Shown here: positions 1-11,269 of the stretch, one piece after another
How the letters are laid out: every line of letters starts with the position of its first letter
How positions within the stretch are numbered: position 1 is the stretch's first letter
Assembly (NCBI RefSeq): GCF_000003605.2
Contig: NW_003131866.1
Location: 177,642-219,257, forward strand
Reading direction: 5' to 3'
Source: Saccoglossus kowalevskii
Lineage: Eukaryota > Hemichordata > Enteropneusta > Harrimaniidae
DNA: 41,616 nt
Program-made: the position numbers and the translations under genes
The notes under the pieces: generated by a model
What the model was told of the DNA's origin: nothing
Databases searched by the model: none
The model's input: the letters and a program-made list of their open reading frames with translations, nothing else

Positions 1-229
1 TCACTATATCTGGTGTTGCCAACTGGTCATCATATCTGGTATTGTCAAGTGCTCATCATATCTGGTGTTGCAACTGGTCATCATATCTGGTGTTAACTGG
101 TCATCATATCTGGTGTTGTCAACTGGTCATCATATCTGGTGTTGTCAACTGGTCATCATGTCTGGTGTTGTCAACTGGTCATCATATCTGGTATTGTCAA
201 CTGGTCATCATATCTGGTCAAGGTCCTCA
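1..229. repeat. 26-bp minisatellite
   Basis: About eight imperfect tandem copies of a unit of the form CTGGTCATCATATCTGGTGT plus TGTCAA run from the left edge. Units vary by short deletions. The short ORFs here are by-products of the repeat. The array sits just upstream of the first visible MRPL58 exon, so it is probably intronic and may extend left of the window. Confidence 0.9.
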
Positions 230-308
230 AGCCGAATATGGCAGTTATGTGTGAGACCATTTTGTCGAACAGGTGCATATTATGAATTTTGTTTTTTGTT
301 CAATTCAG

Positions 309-1331
309 TTCAAAACTAAGATCAATGCAAAGGGTGAGCTCATCGTTACCTCAGACAGCACTCGTGCACAAATAAGGAATCTACGTGACTGCATGCAGAA
401 AATACGTGATATAATAGAAGAAGCTAACAAGAAACCCAAACCATTGTCAGATAAAGATAGGGCCACAATAAGAATGAGGTATGATATATTGATACAGTTC
501 ACTCATCATGGTAGCTTCTCTCAGGACATTTACAAATTTACAAGGATTATAAGATAAGGATATGCAACTTTGATATCTATGTACAGTGATGTATGATATC
601 AAGACTTGCCTAGACCAGTTACATTCAAACTTTACATATGCACATCAATTTGTTTCCTGATCTGATTCAAGATGGTCGAATAGTGGCCATTTCTGTGCTA
701 AAAAATTATCAAAAATAAGGCATTTCTGGCATTCCGGAACCAGAACCGACTCTTGGTCGTTAACGGGTCGATTGTTAGAAATTATGGGTCCCTGATGCAT
801 GTCATTTTGTTTTTCAGATCAGATTCAAAATGGCTGACTGGAAGCCATTTTGTTTTAATGAATGCCATATCTCTGACATGCTTTGACTGATTATGTTCAA
901 TTTTTATGTATTCATTATACTTCATATCATGTCATAGATATACAGATGTATTGGTTTGACAATACGTTTCAAAATGGCCATCCGGTGGCCATTTTGTTTT
1001 GTTTAATGCTATTCCAGAGCAATATCTCTCAACATGTTTTTACTCTTGTTTGTATCGAATTGTGTAGGGGGGGGGGATATTACAAAAAATAGCTTACATG
1101 TAGATAATACTAAGGTTTCAATTTGCTGATGTCCGTTTATTATGTTTTTGCTATAGGCAGAGTATGTTTGTATGGAGGTGCAACAAAGACAATGACAGGC
1201 AACATTATTCATATATTAAACTGCTTATTGTATTTATTAATTTCAGGGCAGAAAGATATCACCGAGAAAGACTTCGTCTGAAGAAAATCCACTCTGTAAA
1301 AAAAGATGACAGACATGTGTATTTAGACTAA
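309..1331 (+). CDS. MRPL58: Peptidyl-tRNA hydrolase ICT1/MRPL58, C-terminal exons (partial)
   Basis: Two coding exons, 309-478 and 1247-1331, encode the last 84 residues before a TAA stop. Exon one follows an AG at 307-308 and ends at a GTATGA donor; exon two follows TTTCAG; the join is phase 2 and makes an Arg codon. I recognise the family from its C-terminus: KINAKGELIVTSDSTRAQIR, then LRDCMQKIRDII, then ERYHRERLRLKKIHS and a charged end ending in Asp, all in the order known for ICT1. Members of this family release stalled peptidyl-tRNA from mitochondrial ribosomes and are also a large-subunit protein. The basic tail here is the part that, in the family, reaches into the mRNA channel. The catalytic GGQ domain and the start lie left of the window. 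Poly(A) signals AATAAA occur at 1374-1379 and 1434-1439. Confidence 0.9.
600..1060. repeat. Dispersed hairpin-core repeat, copy A (in MRPL58 intron)
   Basis: This part of the MRPL58 intron resembles 39930-40720. Shared phrases are a run like TTCAAACTTTACATATGCAC, then GATTCAAAATGGC, GCCATTTTGTTTT and ATATCTCTGACATGCTTTGAC. The core is an inverted repeat: CAAAATGGCCA at 970-980 and TGGCCATTTTG at 986-996 are perfect complements around a 5-base loop. A weaker form occurs at 829-853. No protein is encoded. It looks like a non-autonomous interspersed element of unknown class. Confidence 0.7.
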
Positions 1332-1699
1332 GTTATTTCAATTTGAATTCATATTTGATATTAAACAAGTAAAAATAAATTAACAATTTTTCATTATTAA
1401 AATGTTTCACTATTGATTTTATTATTATCTTACAATAAACGATTTGAGAAAATCTCTCAAAAATAAGATTTAGAAATTTTACAAGATCAAATCTGTGACC
1501 AAATCATTTTTTAGCATGGCCTAATTTTTTTTAAAAGCCATATTTTATTGTTCTTTTTTCTTTATTTATTTGTTGGTGTTTTATTGATGCCACTTGATGC
1601 TAATAAATATAGCAATTAATAAACAATTATAATTGGAGAAAAAGTAAATAAATTAAATTGAAAAAATGATCATCCACAATGTCTATTTTCACAAATGAA
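1332..1699. other. 3' flank of MRPL58, no gene seen
   Basis: Very AT-rich sequence with two AATAAA signals close to the stop codon. I see no coding exon or structured element here before the 36-bp minisatellite begins. Confidence 0.6.
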
Positions 1700-2945
1700 A
1701 AATAACAATACTTGGTAATGAGAAACGTTTACTCACAATAAGAAGACTTGGTAATGATAAATGTTCACTCACAATAAAATACTTGGTAATGAGAAATGTT
1801 TACTCACAGTAACAATACTTGGTAGTGAGAAATGTTTACACAATAACAAGACTTGGTAATGATAAATGTTCACTAACAATAACAATACTTGGTAATGAGT
1901 GATGTTCACTCACAATGACAAGACTTGGTAATGAGAAATATTCACTCACAATGACAAGACTTGGTAATGAGAAATTTTTACTCACAATAACAATACTTGG
2001 TAATGAGAAATGTTCACTCACAATGACAATTTTTGGTAATGAGAAATGTTTACTTACAATAACAATACTTGGTAATGAGAAATGTTTACTCACAATGACA
2101 ATACTTGGTAATGAGAAATGTTTACTCACAGTGACAATACTTGGTAATGAGAAATATTTACTCACAATGACGATACTTGGTAATGAAAAATGTTTACTCA
2201 CAATGACAATACTTGGTAATGAGAAATGTTTACTCACAATGACAATACTTGGTAATGAAAAATGTTTACTCACAATGACAATACTTGGTATTGAAAAATG
2301 TTTACTCACAATGACAATACTTGGTATTGAAAAATGTTTACTCACAATGACAATACTTGGTAATGAGAAATGTTTACTCACAATGACAATACTTGGTAAT
2401 GAGAAATGTTTACTCACAATGACAATATTTGGTAATGAGAAATGTTTACTCACAATAACAATAATTGTTAATGAGAAATATTTACTCACAATAACAATAC
2501 TTAGTAATGAGAAATGTTTACACACAATAACAATACTTGGTAATGAGAAATGTTTACTCACAATGACAATACTTGGTAATGAGAAATGTTTACTCACAAT
2601 AACAATACTTGGTAATGAGAAATGTTTACACAAAATAACAATACTTGGTAATGAGAAATGTTTACTCACAATAACAATTCTTGGTAATACGAAATGTTTA
2701 CACACAATAACAATACTTGGTAATGAGAAATATTCACTCACAATAACAATACATGTACTTGGTAATGAGAAATGTTTACTCACAATGACAATACTTGGTA
2801 ATGAGAAATGTTTACGCACAATGTTAACTCTCGCCAATGAGATTATTTTCACAATGTAAATATTCGCTGATGAGAAATGTTTACACACAACATTCACACT
2901 GATAAGAAATTTACCCACATCAATTCTCTAATGGGAAATGTTTAA
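1700..2945. repeat. 36-bp minisatellite, about 34 copies
   Basis: Tandem copies of a 36-bp unit, about ACAATGACAATACTTGGTAA followed by TGAGAAATGTTTACTC, with edge copies more diverged. Since 36 is a multiple of three and the unit lacks stops in some frames, long ORFs stay open on both strands (about 314 and 360 codons). These encode perfect 12-residue repeats, with no composition or signal suggesting a real protein. I treat both as non-coding. Confidence 0.95.
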
Positions 2946-3161
2946 TAAATTCGTAGTATGACATTAGTTTCGTGATATATAGACTTGCATAAAAACATTT
3001 TATTTAAAGTTTTTAAAAAAAAAAAAAATATTGGAGTGTATAAATGGCAAAAGCCGGGTTAACATGAAAATAAAAGACTTACTGAGCATTTCAATGACAC
3101 CAAAAGATTTGATGGGCAGAGCATGCATACATATACGTTTACATTGTTTCAAGATGAATGA

Positions 3162-3850
3162 ATGAATAGTGGACAAGTGATCACTAGCATGTCGCCAAAA
3201 ACAGAGCTTCACAACTGTTGTACCACCTTTCCAGAAGCAAGAAAGATGTGCCAAGAAGATGAAACAAAGTTTTTCAAAAGACTGATTACACAGAATGAAA
3301 CTTGGGTCCATCACTATGATCCAGAGACCAAAGCCCAGTCAATGTGGTGGAAGCACTTTGACTCACCACCTCCAAAGAAGGCAAGGGTGCAGCCCTCCGC
3401 TTGCAAGGTCATGCTCACAGTCTTCTGGGACCAGGACGGAGTAGTGATTTCCAGGCAAAGGGTACCACAATTACACGAGCATATTATGCTTCACTTTTGA
3501 TGAAACTAAGAGAAGCTATCAAAATCAAGAGGCGGGGCAAGATCAGCAAAGTTATCCTCCAGCAGGACAATGCTCAGGTCTACAACTCGCATGTCCCCAG
3601 AACAGAAGCATGGGCGTGTGGCTATGAAATCCTCCCCATCCCCCTTACTCTCCTGACCTTGCACCCTCTGACTTTCATCTCTTCCCAGCCATGGAATTGT
3701 TTTTGAAAGAAAAGTGTTTCCCAGATGATGCAGCCTTGATTTTTGAAGTTACGACGTGGTTGGTGGACCAAACTGGGGTGTTCTACAAAAACGGTGTTCA
3801 GAGCTGCATCAAACGATGGGAGAAATGCATAACATGTAGAGAAAGACTAA
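3162..3850 (+). pseudogene. Mariner-family transposase, inactivated
   Basis: The translation matches the catalytic half of a mariner transposase. Visible are ETWVHHYDPETKAQSMWWKH, SPPPKKARVQPS, KVMLTVFWDQDGVV, a QQDNA block and, in another frame, YSPDLAPSDFHLFPAMELFL. It is broken: one frameshift occurs after about 3440-3490 and another near 3630-3660. The first catalytic Asp (normally TGDETWV-like) is Asn here (codon 3294-3296). The second (3566-3568) and third (3670-3672) Asp codons survive but are 104 nt apart instead of the 105 expected for DD34D. The N-terminal helix-turn-helix part is not recognisable and I could not find terminal inverted repeats. The copy cannot make active enzyme. 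Confidence 0.9.
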
Positions 3851-4498
3851 TAACTGTGTCAAGTTTCATTAATCTCCTACTATTGGAAATGGGTCAGGGG
3901 CATTACTTATTGAACGTCCCTTGTATCTTTAGTGCAATGCCATAAAAAAATGCATGTATGCAAAATTTCAGTTTCTGTGCAATTTCTGTCAAGACAAATC
4001 TAATTCCAAATTTGCTGAGTTAACACTGATTAGTGGAATATTAATGAAGCTGTCAATCATTGCATCATGCAACTGGTGTTGCAAGAGGGTGCTGCAAGGG
4101 TCACAAGTCTCTTCTTTATTTTGCCGTAACTGCTTTCACCATTTACACACTCCCATATTATTTAATTTTGTTGAATAAAACACCAAAGTTTACATTATAT
4201 ACAATGGGAAGTTAAATAAATTGATTAGTCCTAATTATTATTTGTTCATAGTTGTACAAAAGTGGTATCATGGGCACCATTTTACTTAGGTCGTGAACAT
4301 TAACTGGCACAACGTAATGTAAACTGTCTTATAAAGTCTGTATTTATAACTATTAACAATAACAATAAAAATCAGTGCAGATCTGTGAAAGTCACACTGT
4401 GCAATGAACATGGAACTGCTGTAATTGATAACCCAGATATAGTCTTTTGACTACACTTTTTCCAGTAATATCCTTTTTGAGCTGCACATCCCACACTG
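3851..4498. other. Unassigned AT-rich spacer
   Basis: Short open frames at 3954-4178 have no recognisable motif. Part of this stretch may be the 3' end of the dead mariner copy, but no inverted repeat was found to set its limit. Confidence 0.4.
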
Positions 4499-5353
4499 TT
4501 ACCCTGTTTTATCATCTGATGTTAGTGCACCTTGGAAATCTCTGATGCTGAAGGAATTAATTGAAGACCTCTGGCCAAAAAACGGTCTTGTACATTGTGC
4601 TGGGGTCCTAGAATAAATACATATACAGCCAATGCATCCTCTCATCTTGGATAACTGTAACATCATTATGGTCATAGAGTGCTCAAGGAAAATTTCAGGC
4701 ATGTATTTCCAGATGTCCTGAACTATGGTCACTTCCTGGGACTGGACACTGTGAATAGGATTGCTGGCATTTTTACTGACTGGATGAAATTCTTGTATAT
4801 TCTTCTCTGCCATCTCCATGGACTGGGCAATCTGACAAGCTCTGTCAAATGTAAGGTCAACAGTGTTCAACAGCTTATTCTGGATTTTGGAATTATTTAA
4901 TCCGCACACAAACCGGTCTCTCAATGCTCGATCAGGAATTGTCTGTTAATGCAGTGAATGGACAGTTTTTTCAATGACACAAAATAGTCACCGATCGATT
5001 CGCCTGTTTTCTGATTTTGAGTTCTAAAATGAAAACTCTCAGCAATTTCTAATGGTGCTGGATAATAATGTCACTCTAGTGTTTGTACGATGACTTGTAA
5101 TTGGATGTCTTTGGTGTCGCTGGCACTAACAAATTTAATACTCAGTGTGGAATATACTTCAGGTCCGATCTCCGAAAATTGCGCGTTTCCTTTGTCTAAC
5201 AACAAGATTCGCTGCTTCCTTATTCTTACCTGGTATTTCTACAATGTTATTTGCCGTGAAGAACATCTCCATTCGTTCCACATAGGAATTTAATGTTTCT
5301 CGTTTGGCATTAAACTCGCCCATTCAACCGATGAATACTCCAAATTCTGTCAT
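4499..5353 (-). pseudogene. Gypsy-type LTR retrotransposon gag fragment, decayed
   Basis: Read on the minus strand, the order matches gag of Ty3/Gypsy elements. Near 5340-5210 lies GEFNAKRETLNSYVERMEMF; near 5080-5000, EIAESFHFRTQNQKTGES; and near 4924-4800, LRDRFVCGLNNSKIQNKLLN followed by LTFDRACQIAQSMEMAEKN. Several frameshifts and stops separate these blocks. A Cys-rich stretch near 4640 may be what is left of the zinc knuckle. No LTRs were found. The pol-like remnant at 7690-8071 is on the same strand but lies on the gag-upstream side, so it is not collinear with this fragment and is likely a different insertion. Confidence 0.85.
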
Positions 5354-6540
5354 CTGGCGCACACTGGAAGTTTTGGATTTACGAATGCAATCCTTCTTAA
5401 CTTGGGGAAAATTCACACTTTTTTCCCCTAGAAAACTTCAACACTTGTTTAGCATTCATCCACATACATCCTGAGATTGGACACTATAAATCAAATAGTT
5501 AGCCATTACCAGCTTTTTTGCCAGCGGTTACCATCAGTGATGTGAGGTATAAAAGTAGAGTTTCCCCGATAATGGCATATGTGAAGAGTGGCTGTTAAAG
5601 ATGTCACAAGTTGATTTATAAGTAAGGTTTAAGCCTTTTTATCGTTATGCCAGGACATTTCCATGTGCTACTCAGGTTCTTGCATATTCCTTTCACCACT
5701 GCAGTGTCCAAAATGTATACACAGTTGCAGGGTTAGTTCCAATATGCTTGTGTTATGGGCATGTTTGGAATGACTTGATGAGAAAGCAGTCGAAATACCT
5801 GTACCATTTAAGACCAGTCTAATATCTAAATCTCCATAAATTTGAAATGTGAGACAAACTTTACGCTGATGGTTGTCTCCTTTATTCTGTTATCAGAAAT
5901 GATGAAGACTATGGGTCAAAGAAATCTGACCTAGTTATTTTTGCAACACGCCAAGCTAGATTCCATCAAGGACCCCTATAAAATAAATAAGAAACTTGAA
6001 TAAGTGAAGTTCCGAACAATGGAGTTTGCCATTTTTACAATTACTTAGTATTTTTAAATTGGTTAAGTTTACATGATCGTGGGAAAGTAAACTGACTCAC
6101 CATGTGTTTCACAGAAATGTAGCCCACACAGGTGAACATTTTTGGCCCACTTGATTTAGTCACTCATACAAACTGGACCTGTTACCTTTACAAATAGAAC
6201 AGCACGAGAGTTCACGAAACTTCTAGTGTACATTGTTTTACAAGTAATCTTACTAATCAAATTGTAACAGGTGCACAGGTAGCACTTGCCACACCAACAA
6301 ACACTATTTTAAATTCACATTGTTTATAACTTACCATAATTATTATGTATGATGCATTTGTCCTGATTATGTTTTCATAACTTACTTGTGGAGGTAGCTA
6401 TTATATGTGCCCTAGCCCATGATATAACCATGATTTTGGTCGAAATAAATAAATAAACAAATAAATTGGTGTTGATGCTTTAATTTTGCATTGAAACATT
6501 GGAAAACCTCCTGGAGATTCAGAAACTGGTGTTGAAATTG
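5354..6540. other. Unassigned region
   Basis: I see no coding exon. A TATAAAAG string occurs at 5549-5556 without any recognisable gene downstream. Some of this may be retroelement flank, given the gag fragment next to it. Confidence 0.4.
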
Positions 6541-6544
6541 AAGG

Positions 6545-6861
6545 ATGAGGAAATACCACTATGTGACTGGTGTGTATCAAGAAATCTGTCACTATGGCTC
6601 CACAGAGGTCGATAATGTGCAATGTGTCGTGGATGTGCAAGGGATGTGCTCACATGTCCCGCAGACATCTTATGAGAGGGTTAGGCCATTTGTGTTGAAT
6701 GACTTGGCATCTCAAGGAATTGTAGTGGGAGTTAACTGGACTACACTACAAGTAGACATATCCAGGTTTGGTCTGAATTCTATCAGACGAGATCCAGTAC
6801 GGTTGCAAACTGTTACTATATGTGGTATGCTGGATAAACCGTGCAGCATAGTCAAGCAGTA
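6545..6861 (+). other. Unidentified open frame
   Basis: A 105-codon open frame with no family I can name. It lies among retroelement debris, contains no signal peptide or membrane segment, and has competing open frames on the opposite strand. A mobile-element origin is plausible but I cannot show it. It may be non-coding. Confidence 0.25.
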
Positions 6862-7109
6862 GGAAAACCATATTGGTGGAGAAATGGAACTTTGGAAGAT
6901 TCCACCAAAGATGACCACCGAGGAACTGGTACCAAGAGTATTTGAGAAATCTATGGTGCAGAAACACAGTGCAGTTGACCATAGCAGAAAGAGAGGAAAT
7001 CTGCTCCATGACTACATAAAACTACATACATTCTGGCCATGCTGTGTGGCGCGTATCGCGTGGACGGGTTTCACGTTCTCTGCACGTAATAAGCTCGGTT
7101 ATTGGGCAT

Positions 7110-7210
7110 CCTTTTTTTGGGGATGCCCGGTGGCCGAGGGGAAGACGTGTGGTGGCGTGAAGCTGGTCGATTAGGTGCCGTGCGCGAGCGCCGGTTCGAG
7201 TCATGCACGC
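7110..7210 (+). mobile_element. tRNA-derived SINE head, copy 1
   Basis: A TTTTTTTGGGGATGCCCGG lead is followed by an A-box-like TGGCCGAGGGG (7131-7141) and a B-box-like GGTTCGAGTCA (7193-7203). This is the layout of an RNA polymerase III internal promoter, and the A box resembles class II tRNA (Leu/Ser). The box spacing and the lack of a foldable acceptor stem argue against a working tRNA. The start resembles 18411-18445, which supports an interspersed family. Confidence 0.6.
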
Positions 7211-7689
7211 AGTACGTATTTACTATATTAGACATAGTCTTTACCTTGCCGTTTATTCGGTGTTATTTGCTTACTTTACTTCCTATGTCGACAGCAACTA
7301 TGAGTTCAATGACTACATAGATGTTTTCATGGTGGGTTATCATATTTGGTTCTTGGCAAAACTTACACTGTGACTTCGGTTTGGCATTACTGCCAGCTAT
7401 GGCTATGTCCGAATAACATCCAGGACAGTGGCTCCTGTGAACATTCCATCCCAATCCCAGGTTCACCAGTAGGCCATTCCCATTCAGTTCCCACGACTAC
7501 ACCATATGCACAGTCCCCCAAACCTTTCTGTCTTCAAGCTTCTCTAAATCGTGCTTCCTTTGGTATACGCATCACGCTTATGGCCCTTGTCTCATCCGTA
7601 GATCTCCCATGAACTAAGTGGTACCATACAACCACTCTTTTACTACCTTGCTTCTTTGAGCAGCTCATGACTATGGTGCAACATATGGT
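7211..7689. other. Unassigned region, possible retroelement debris
   Basis: Open frames on both strands, none with a recognisable domain. A minus-strand frame near 7466-7340 has a C-x2-C and later C-x2-C spacing. That is too little to call an integrase zinc finger. Position next to a minus-strand Gypsy RNase H remnant makes a degraded pol region possible. Confidence 0.3.
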
Positions 7690-8071
7690 GTCTGCCTCCA
7701 GGGTTGGTTGCCTGGACTGTATCTGCTTAGGCCATCTGTATTCCCATGTAACATCCTGGTTGGTTGAGAATGATGAGACTATACTCTCTAAATGTCTTCA
7801 GCCACCTGCCCTCGACCAGTGGTAGCGGCATGAAATTTTGCAAGGGGGTGAGTGGCGAGATCTGCTCACCATCTGTGCCCCATAGGCGTGAGTTGGTCGC
7901 GCATTTTTGGGGGGCATCCCCCATGGTGCCGTCTCTGTCAACGCACTTCGAGACATCACCCTTCAAAGCAGCATGGTCAGTCCACACTGTAAATACCGCC
8001 CATAGTGCCACTGCAGTCTGAATGTGCCAATACATCACAGTCTCCACGGGCTTGTCTTTATCTGGTGTCAC
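7690..8071 (-). pseudogene. Gypsy-type pol fragment (RNase H region), decayed
   Basis: On the minus strand, AVFTVWTDHAALKGD matches the TDHAALKWL block of Gypsy RNase H. It is followed after a gap by GRWLKTFREYSLIILNQPG, the RWL..EY...I..RPG block, and then, after a frame change, HGNTDGLSR-like codons, matching the HGNADALSR end. The correct order and spacing make the call solid, although upstream reverse-transcriptase blocks are unreadable and stops interrupt the region. Confidence 0.8.
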
Positions 8072-11000
8072 AATGCGTCTTAGATATCTTTAGAGCTATC
8101 TTTTTACTCCTGCAATTCTCAAACATTCAATGGCTTCTCTGGACCCCTTCTTCCATAGTGCTTCTGAACTCAATTATATCAACATGATATCGTACCACAG
8201 TCTTCCACAGAAATTCAACCATCACACTCGCCATCAATCTTTTTAACATGAGGGCACATTAGTTAAACAATAAGGCATGACATTCCAGCTTTATAGCAAA
8301 CTGCATCTTCACTTAGTTAAGTCACCAACACAGAAGTGGACAGAACCATCCTTTTTTCAGACAAGGACTATTGGTGAAGCCCATGGCAAAGATGACGATT
8401 GTGTGATGGCTTAATTATCGTGTTCTTAAACTTTACGTCAGGTACCAGGGATCATTACGTTCGCAATCTGTTCGACCAAGCAAAAACCACACAAAGATGG
8501 AATTCTTGTCAACTCCTAGTCTTAGTCGCCTATCAAGAACTCTCCAACACTCTCGCATGTAGCCAATCACATGAAGTACTTAACACGTCATATATATTTG
8601 ATTATCGGGAAACCACACATACCAAACTGTCAGATTTAGTTCCAATCACTGATTTTAGTTCCAACCATGACGCCGCATGAGCCTAAATGATGACATGTTA
8701 TGGAAAAGTGTTGAATGATATAAACTAGCACTTCACATGAAACTAGTTATCAAGTCATATCAGTGACCGATCTTTAGACACATAGAAATAAATCATGACA
8801 AGTGTATAACCCCAGTCTTCAACATGAACGCAGGAAATGCCATGCCGCTTGCTGGTCCCTCGGAGAGTAGAAAGAAACCCCTGCCCCAAGCATAATCCAA
8901 GCTACCGGCATGTACATGTCATTATATAAGGGATTGCAAGATCAATATTACAGATTTAATATTTACCGAAAACAAGAAGATACATTAATCTTTGTTTTTG
9001 TAAAATACCATTTGAACGGAATCCAGAAATGGGGACAGATGTACCTCTACGCATCCGTGCATGTATTACTTAACATGTCTGGCTCGATCATGTTCTAGTT
9101 AATTTGATGATACAATTCAAAATGATCGAATGGTGCCCATTTTTACTTTGCCAGTACCATCAAAGATGGAAAGGAAAGGTATATTAAGGGGAAAATTTCT
9201 GTTCGGTGTTATTGTTGTCGTTGTTAATAATTGTTATTGTGTGCACAATAACTTTACTAATTCTATTCCAAACTACATCAAACTTGGTCACCTTATTCAT
9301 CAGTATAAAGTCTTCTCTAAGTATGAACAACAGATGTCCTGTATAAAAATATCGTGCAAAAATTGATAAAATCTGATAAAATATTTTGACTGTTTCTACT
9401 TGACTGATCACTGGTGATACGCATTTAAAGGTCACTGATCTCAGTGCAAATATGCATTGTTGTATGTGTTCAATGAAGCAAATCATTTATCTTGTAATAA
9501 TATCGTTGGTAATGGTAATCTTCCAAATCCCATAATAATACTAGACTGGGTTTCAAAACCAACTCATGGAGATAGTTTTTGCACAGTCTGATACACATTT
9601 GCAAACCTACCTATAAATTTTTTACAGAAAACAAGATGTCAGAAAATCAATATAAGCACTCCTATGAACTGGGTGCCAAACTTTGATCAAGATCTGAAGC
9701 TAATAGAAAATCTGTTTAGTTCAAAGTTATCAAATCAAAAACAATACATAAAAAATACATATAAAGTAAAACGTTGCACATTTTGAAAAGAAAATTCACA
9801 GGAATTTGTTTCAGCTATTAGAACAAAATGATAGAGTTTTTATAATGCTAATTTAAAAACGCACTTCAAAAACAAAGATTGCAGTGTTTGAAGATGTAGA
9901 TTCTCAGGAGGCAACAGTACAGTACTGTTGTCTTCTCTCTCCACTGGACACCAACTAACTATTAAAGTTGATTTGCATACAAAGCAGAGCTTGCAACATG
10001 ATAGCTATTCATAGAGGGCGTTTTGTTTTTTACTTTTCAAACAATACAGTAGTCACATAATGAATATAATAAGGCTGTTCATGGTTGTCTCAGTGAATCA
10101 TTATTTTTTGACAGACACCTGTACAAAATACTTGGGCAAAAGCCAGCTAAGATTTTCTGTTATCTTGCATGTTTTTCAAATCTATTCACGTCTAAATGCA
10201 GAACTTTTTTCTGAGATGAGGCATTTGTTTTATACTAAAATATCTGAATTACTTTGAATAAAGCTGGAAATTATGTCCCTTAAAATAATGAAACAAATTA
10301 GGCACCAATGTTTTTGTAAGATATTTACATCTGTCATTCGGTAGACTGCTTCTCCACTGTTGTTTCAATCCCACACCTTGTTTGTATTCAAAATTAATTA
10401 TGACAATGCATATTCATATTGAAACAAACTATGATAAAGTGAATAATATTATATAACAAAGGGCAAGGTCACCAGAGTTTAGCTATGTTTTTTATTTGTA
10501 GCCTTTGTCGTGATAGTTTTATTGCTTTGACAGCATTTTTAACAGTCATTTCCCCCTACCTGTATGCCCCATGATGCACCGTGTTTCAAGGTTTAAATAT
10601 TAGAAAGCATACAGTTATTTACTTCATAAGGTAGCTATATTAAATAATGACTTGCTTTAAATGTCAGAACTTTGGCCCACACATCTCTACTAAACTAAAA
10701 GTGAATCTCCAAGAATAGCCCGCTCCTACTCTGGGAATTATACTCAATGTTTTTGATAAATTAACAGTTATTTCACTAGACTAGTTTGTATGAACTATAT
10801 TGTTGGTCCTCACTAGAATTAGTATTCTATATTCAACAGCCAAATCCTGTATATATGGATTCCAAGATATGACAAACAATATTTAATTCATACAAATAAT
10901 GAGTAATAAGAACACTTCACTAATCAAAGAAACCATAAAGTACATCAAACAGTGTTACAACATAAGAAATACATTACCGGCATAAATAAACAATATATGC

Positions 11001-11130
11001 CATATTCTTACATATTGTAAATTGTCTTACTATTCACGGATAGTTTTATGTCCGCTCAACTATGTAAAAACTTGATTAACTCGTTAACCAAAAATGAAAT
11101 GTCACATTATCTTTATGGTATTAATAAAGA
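8072..11130. other. Gene-free stretch with scattered repeat remnants
   Basis: About 3 kb without a supportable exon. Around 9110-9150 is a remnant of the hairpin-core repeat (CAAAATGATCGAATGG then TGCCCATTTTT). A few short frames (for example 8399-8680 and 10060-10257) have no recognisable motifs and look like chance. Confidence 0.5.
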
Positions 11131-11269
11131 ATTCTATTCTATTCTATTCTATTCTATTCTATTCTATTCTATTCTATTCTATTCTATTCTATTCTATTCT
11201 ATTCTATTCGGTTCTATTCTATTCTATTCTATTCTATTCTATTCTATTCTATTCTATTCTATTCTATTC
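11131..11269. repeat. ATTCT pentanucleotide microsatellite
   Basis: About 28 tandem ATTCT units with one interruption (ATTCGGTTCT) at 11206-11215. The ORFs that cross it, with ILFYS repeats, are artefacts. Confidence 0.97.

Noticed and set aside
1836-2918. 360-codon and 314-codon ORFs on opposite strands
   Set aside because: Both follow from a 36-bp tandem repeat without stops; no coding signal beyond the repeat.
7121-7203. Functional tRNA gene
   Set aside because: A and B boxes are present, but no acceptor stem or clear anticodon arm can be folded; a related copy elsewhere favours a SINE.
4499-8071. One intact Gypsy element joining the gag and RNase H fragments
   Set aside because: Both are on the minus strand, but the pol piece lies on the wrong side of gag for one element; no LTRs found.
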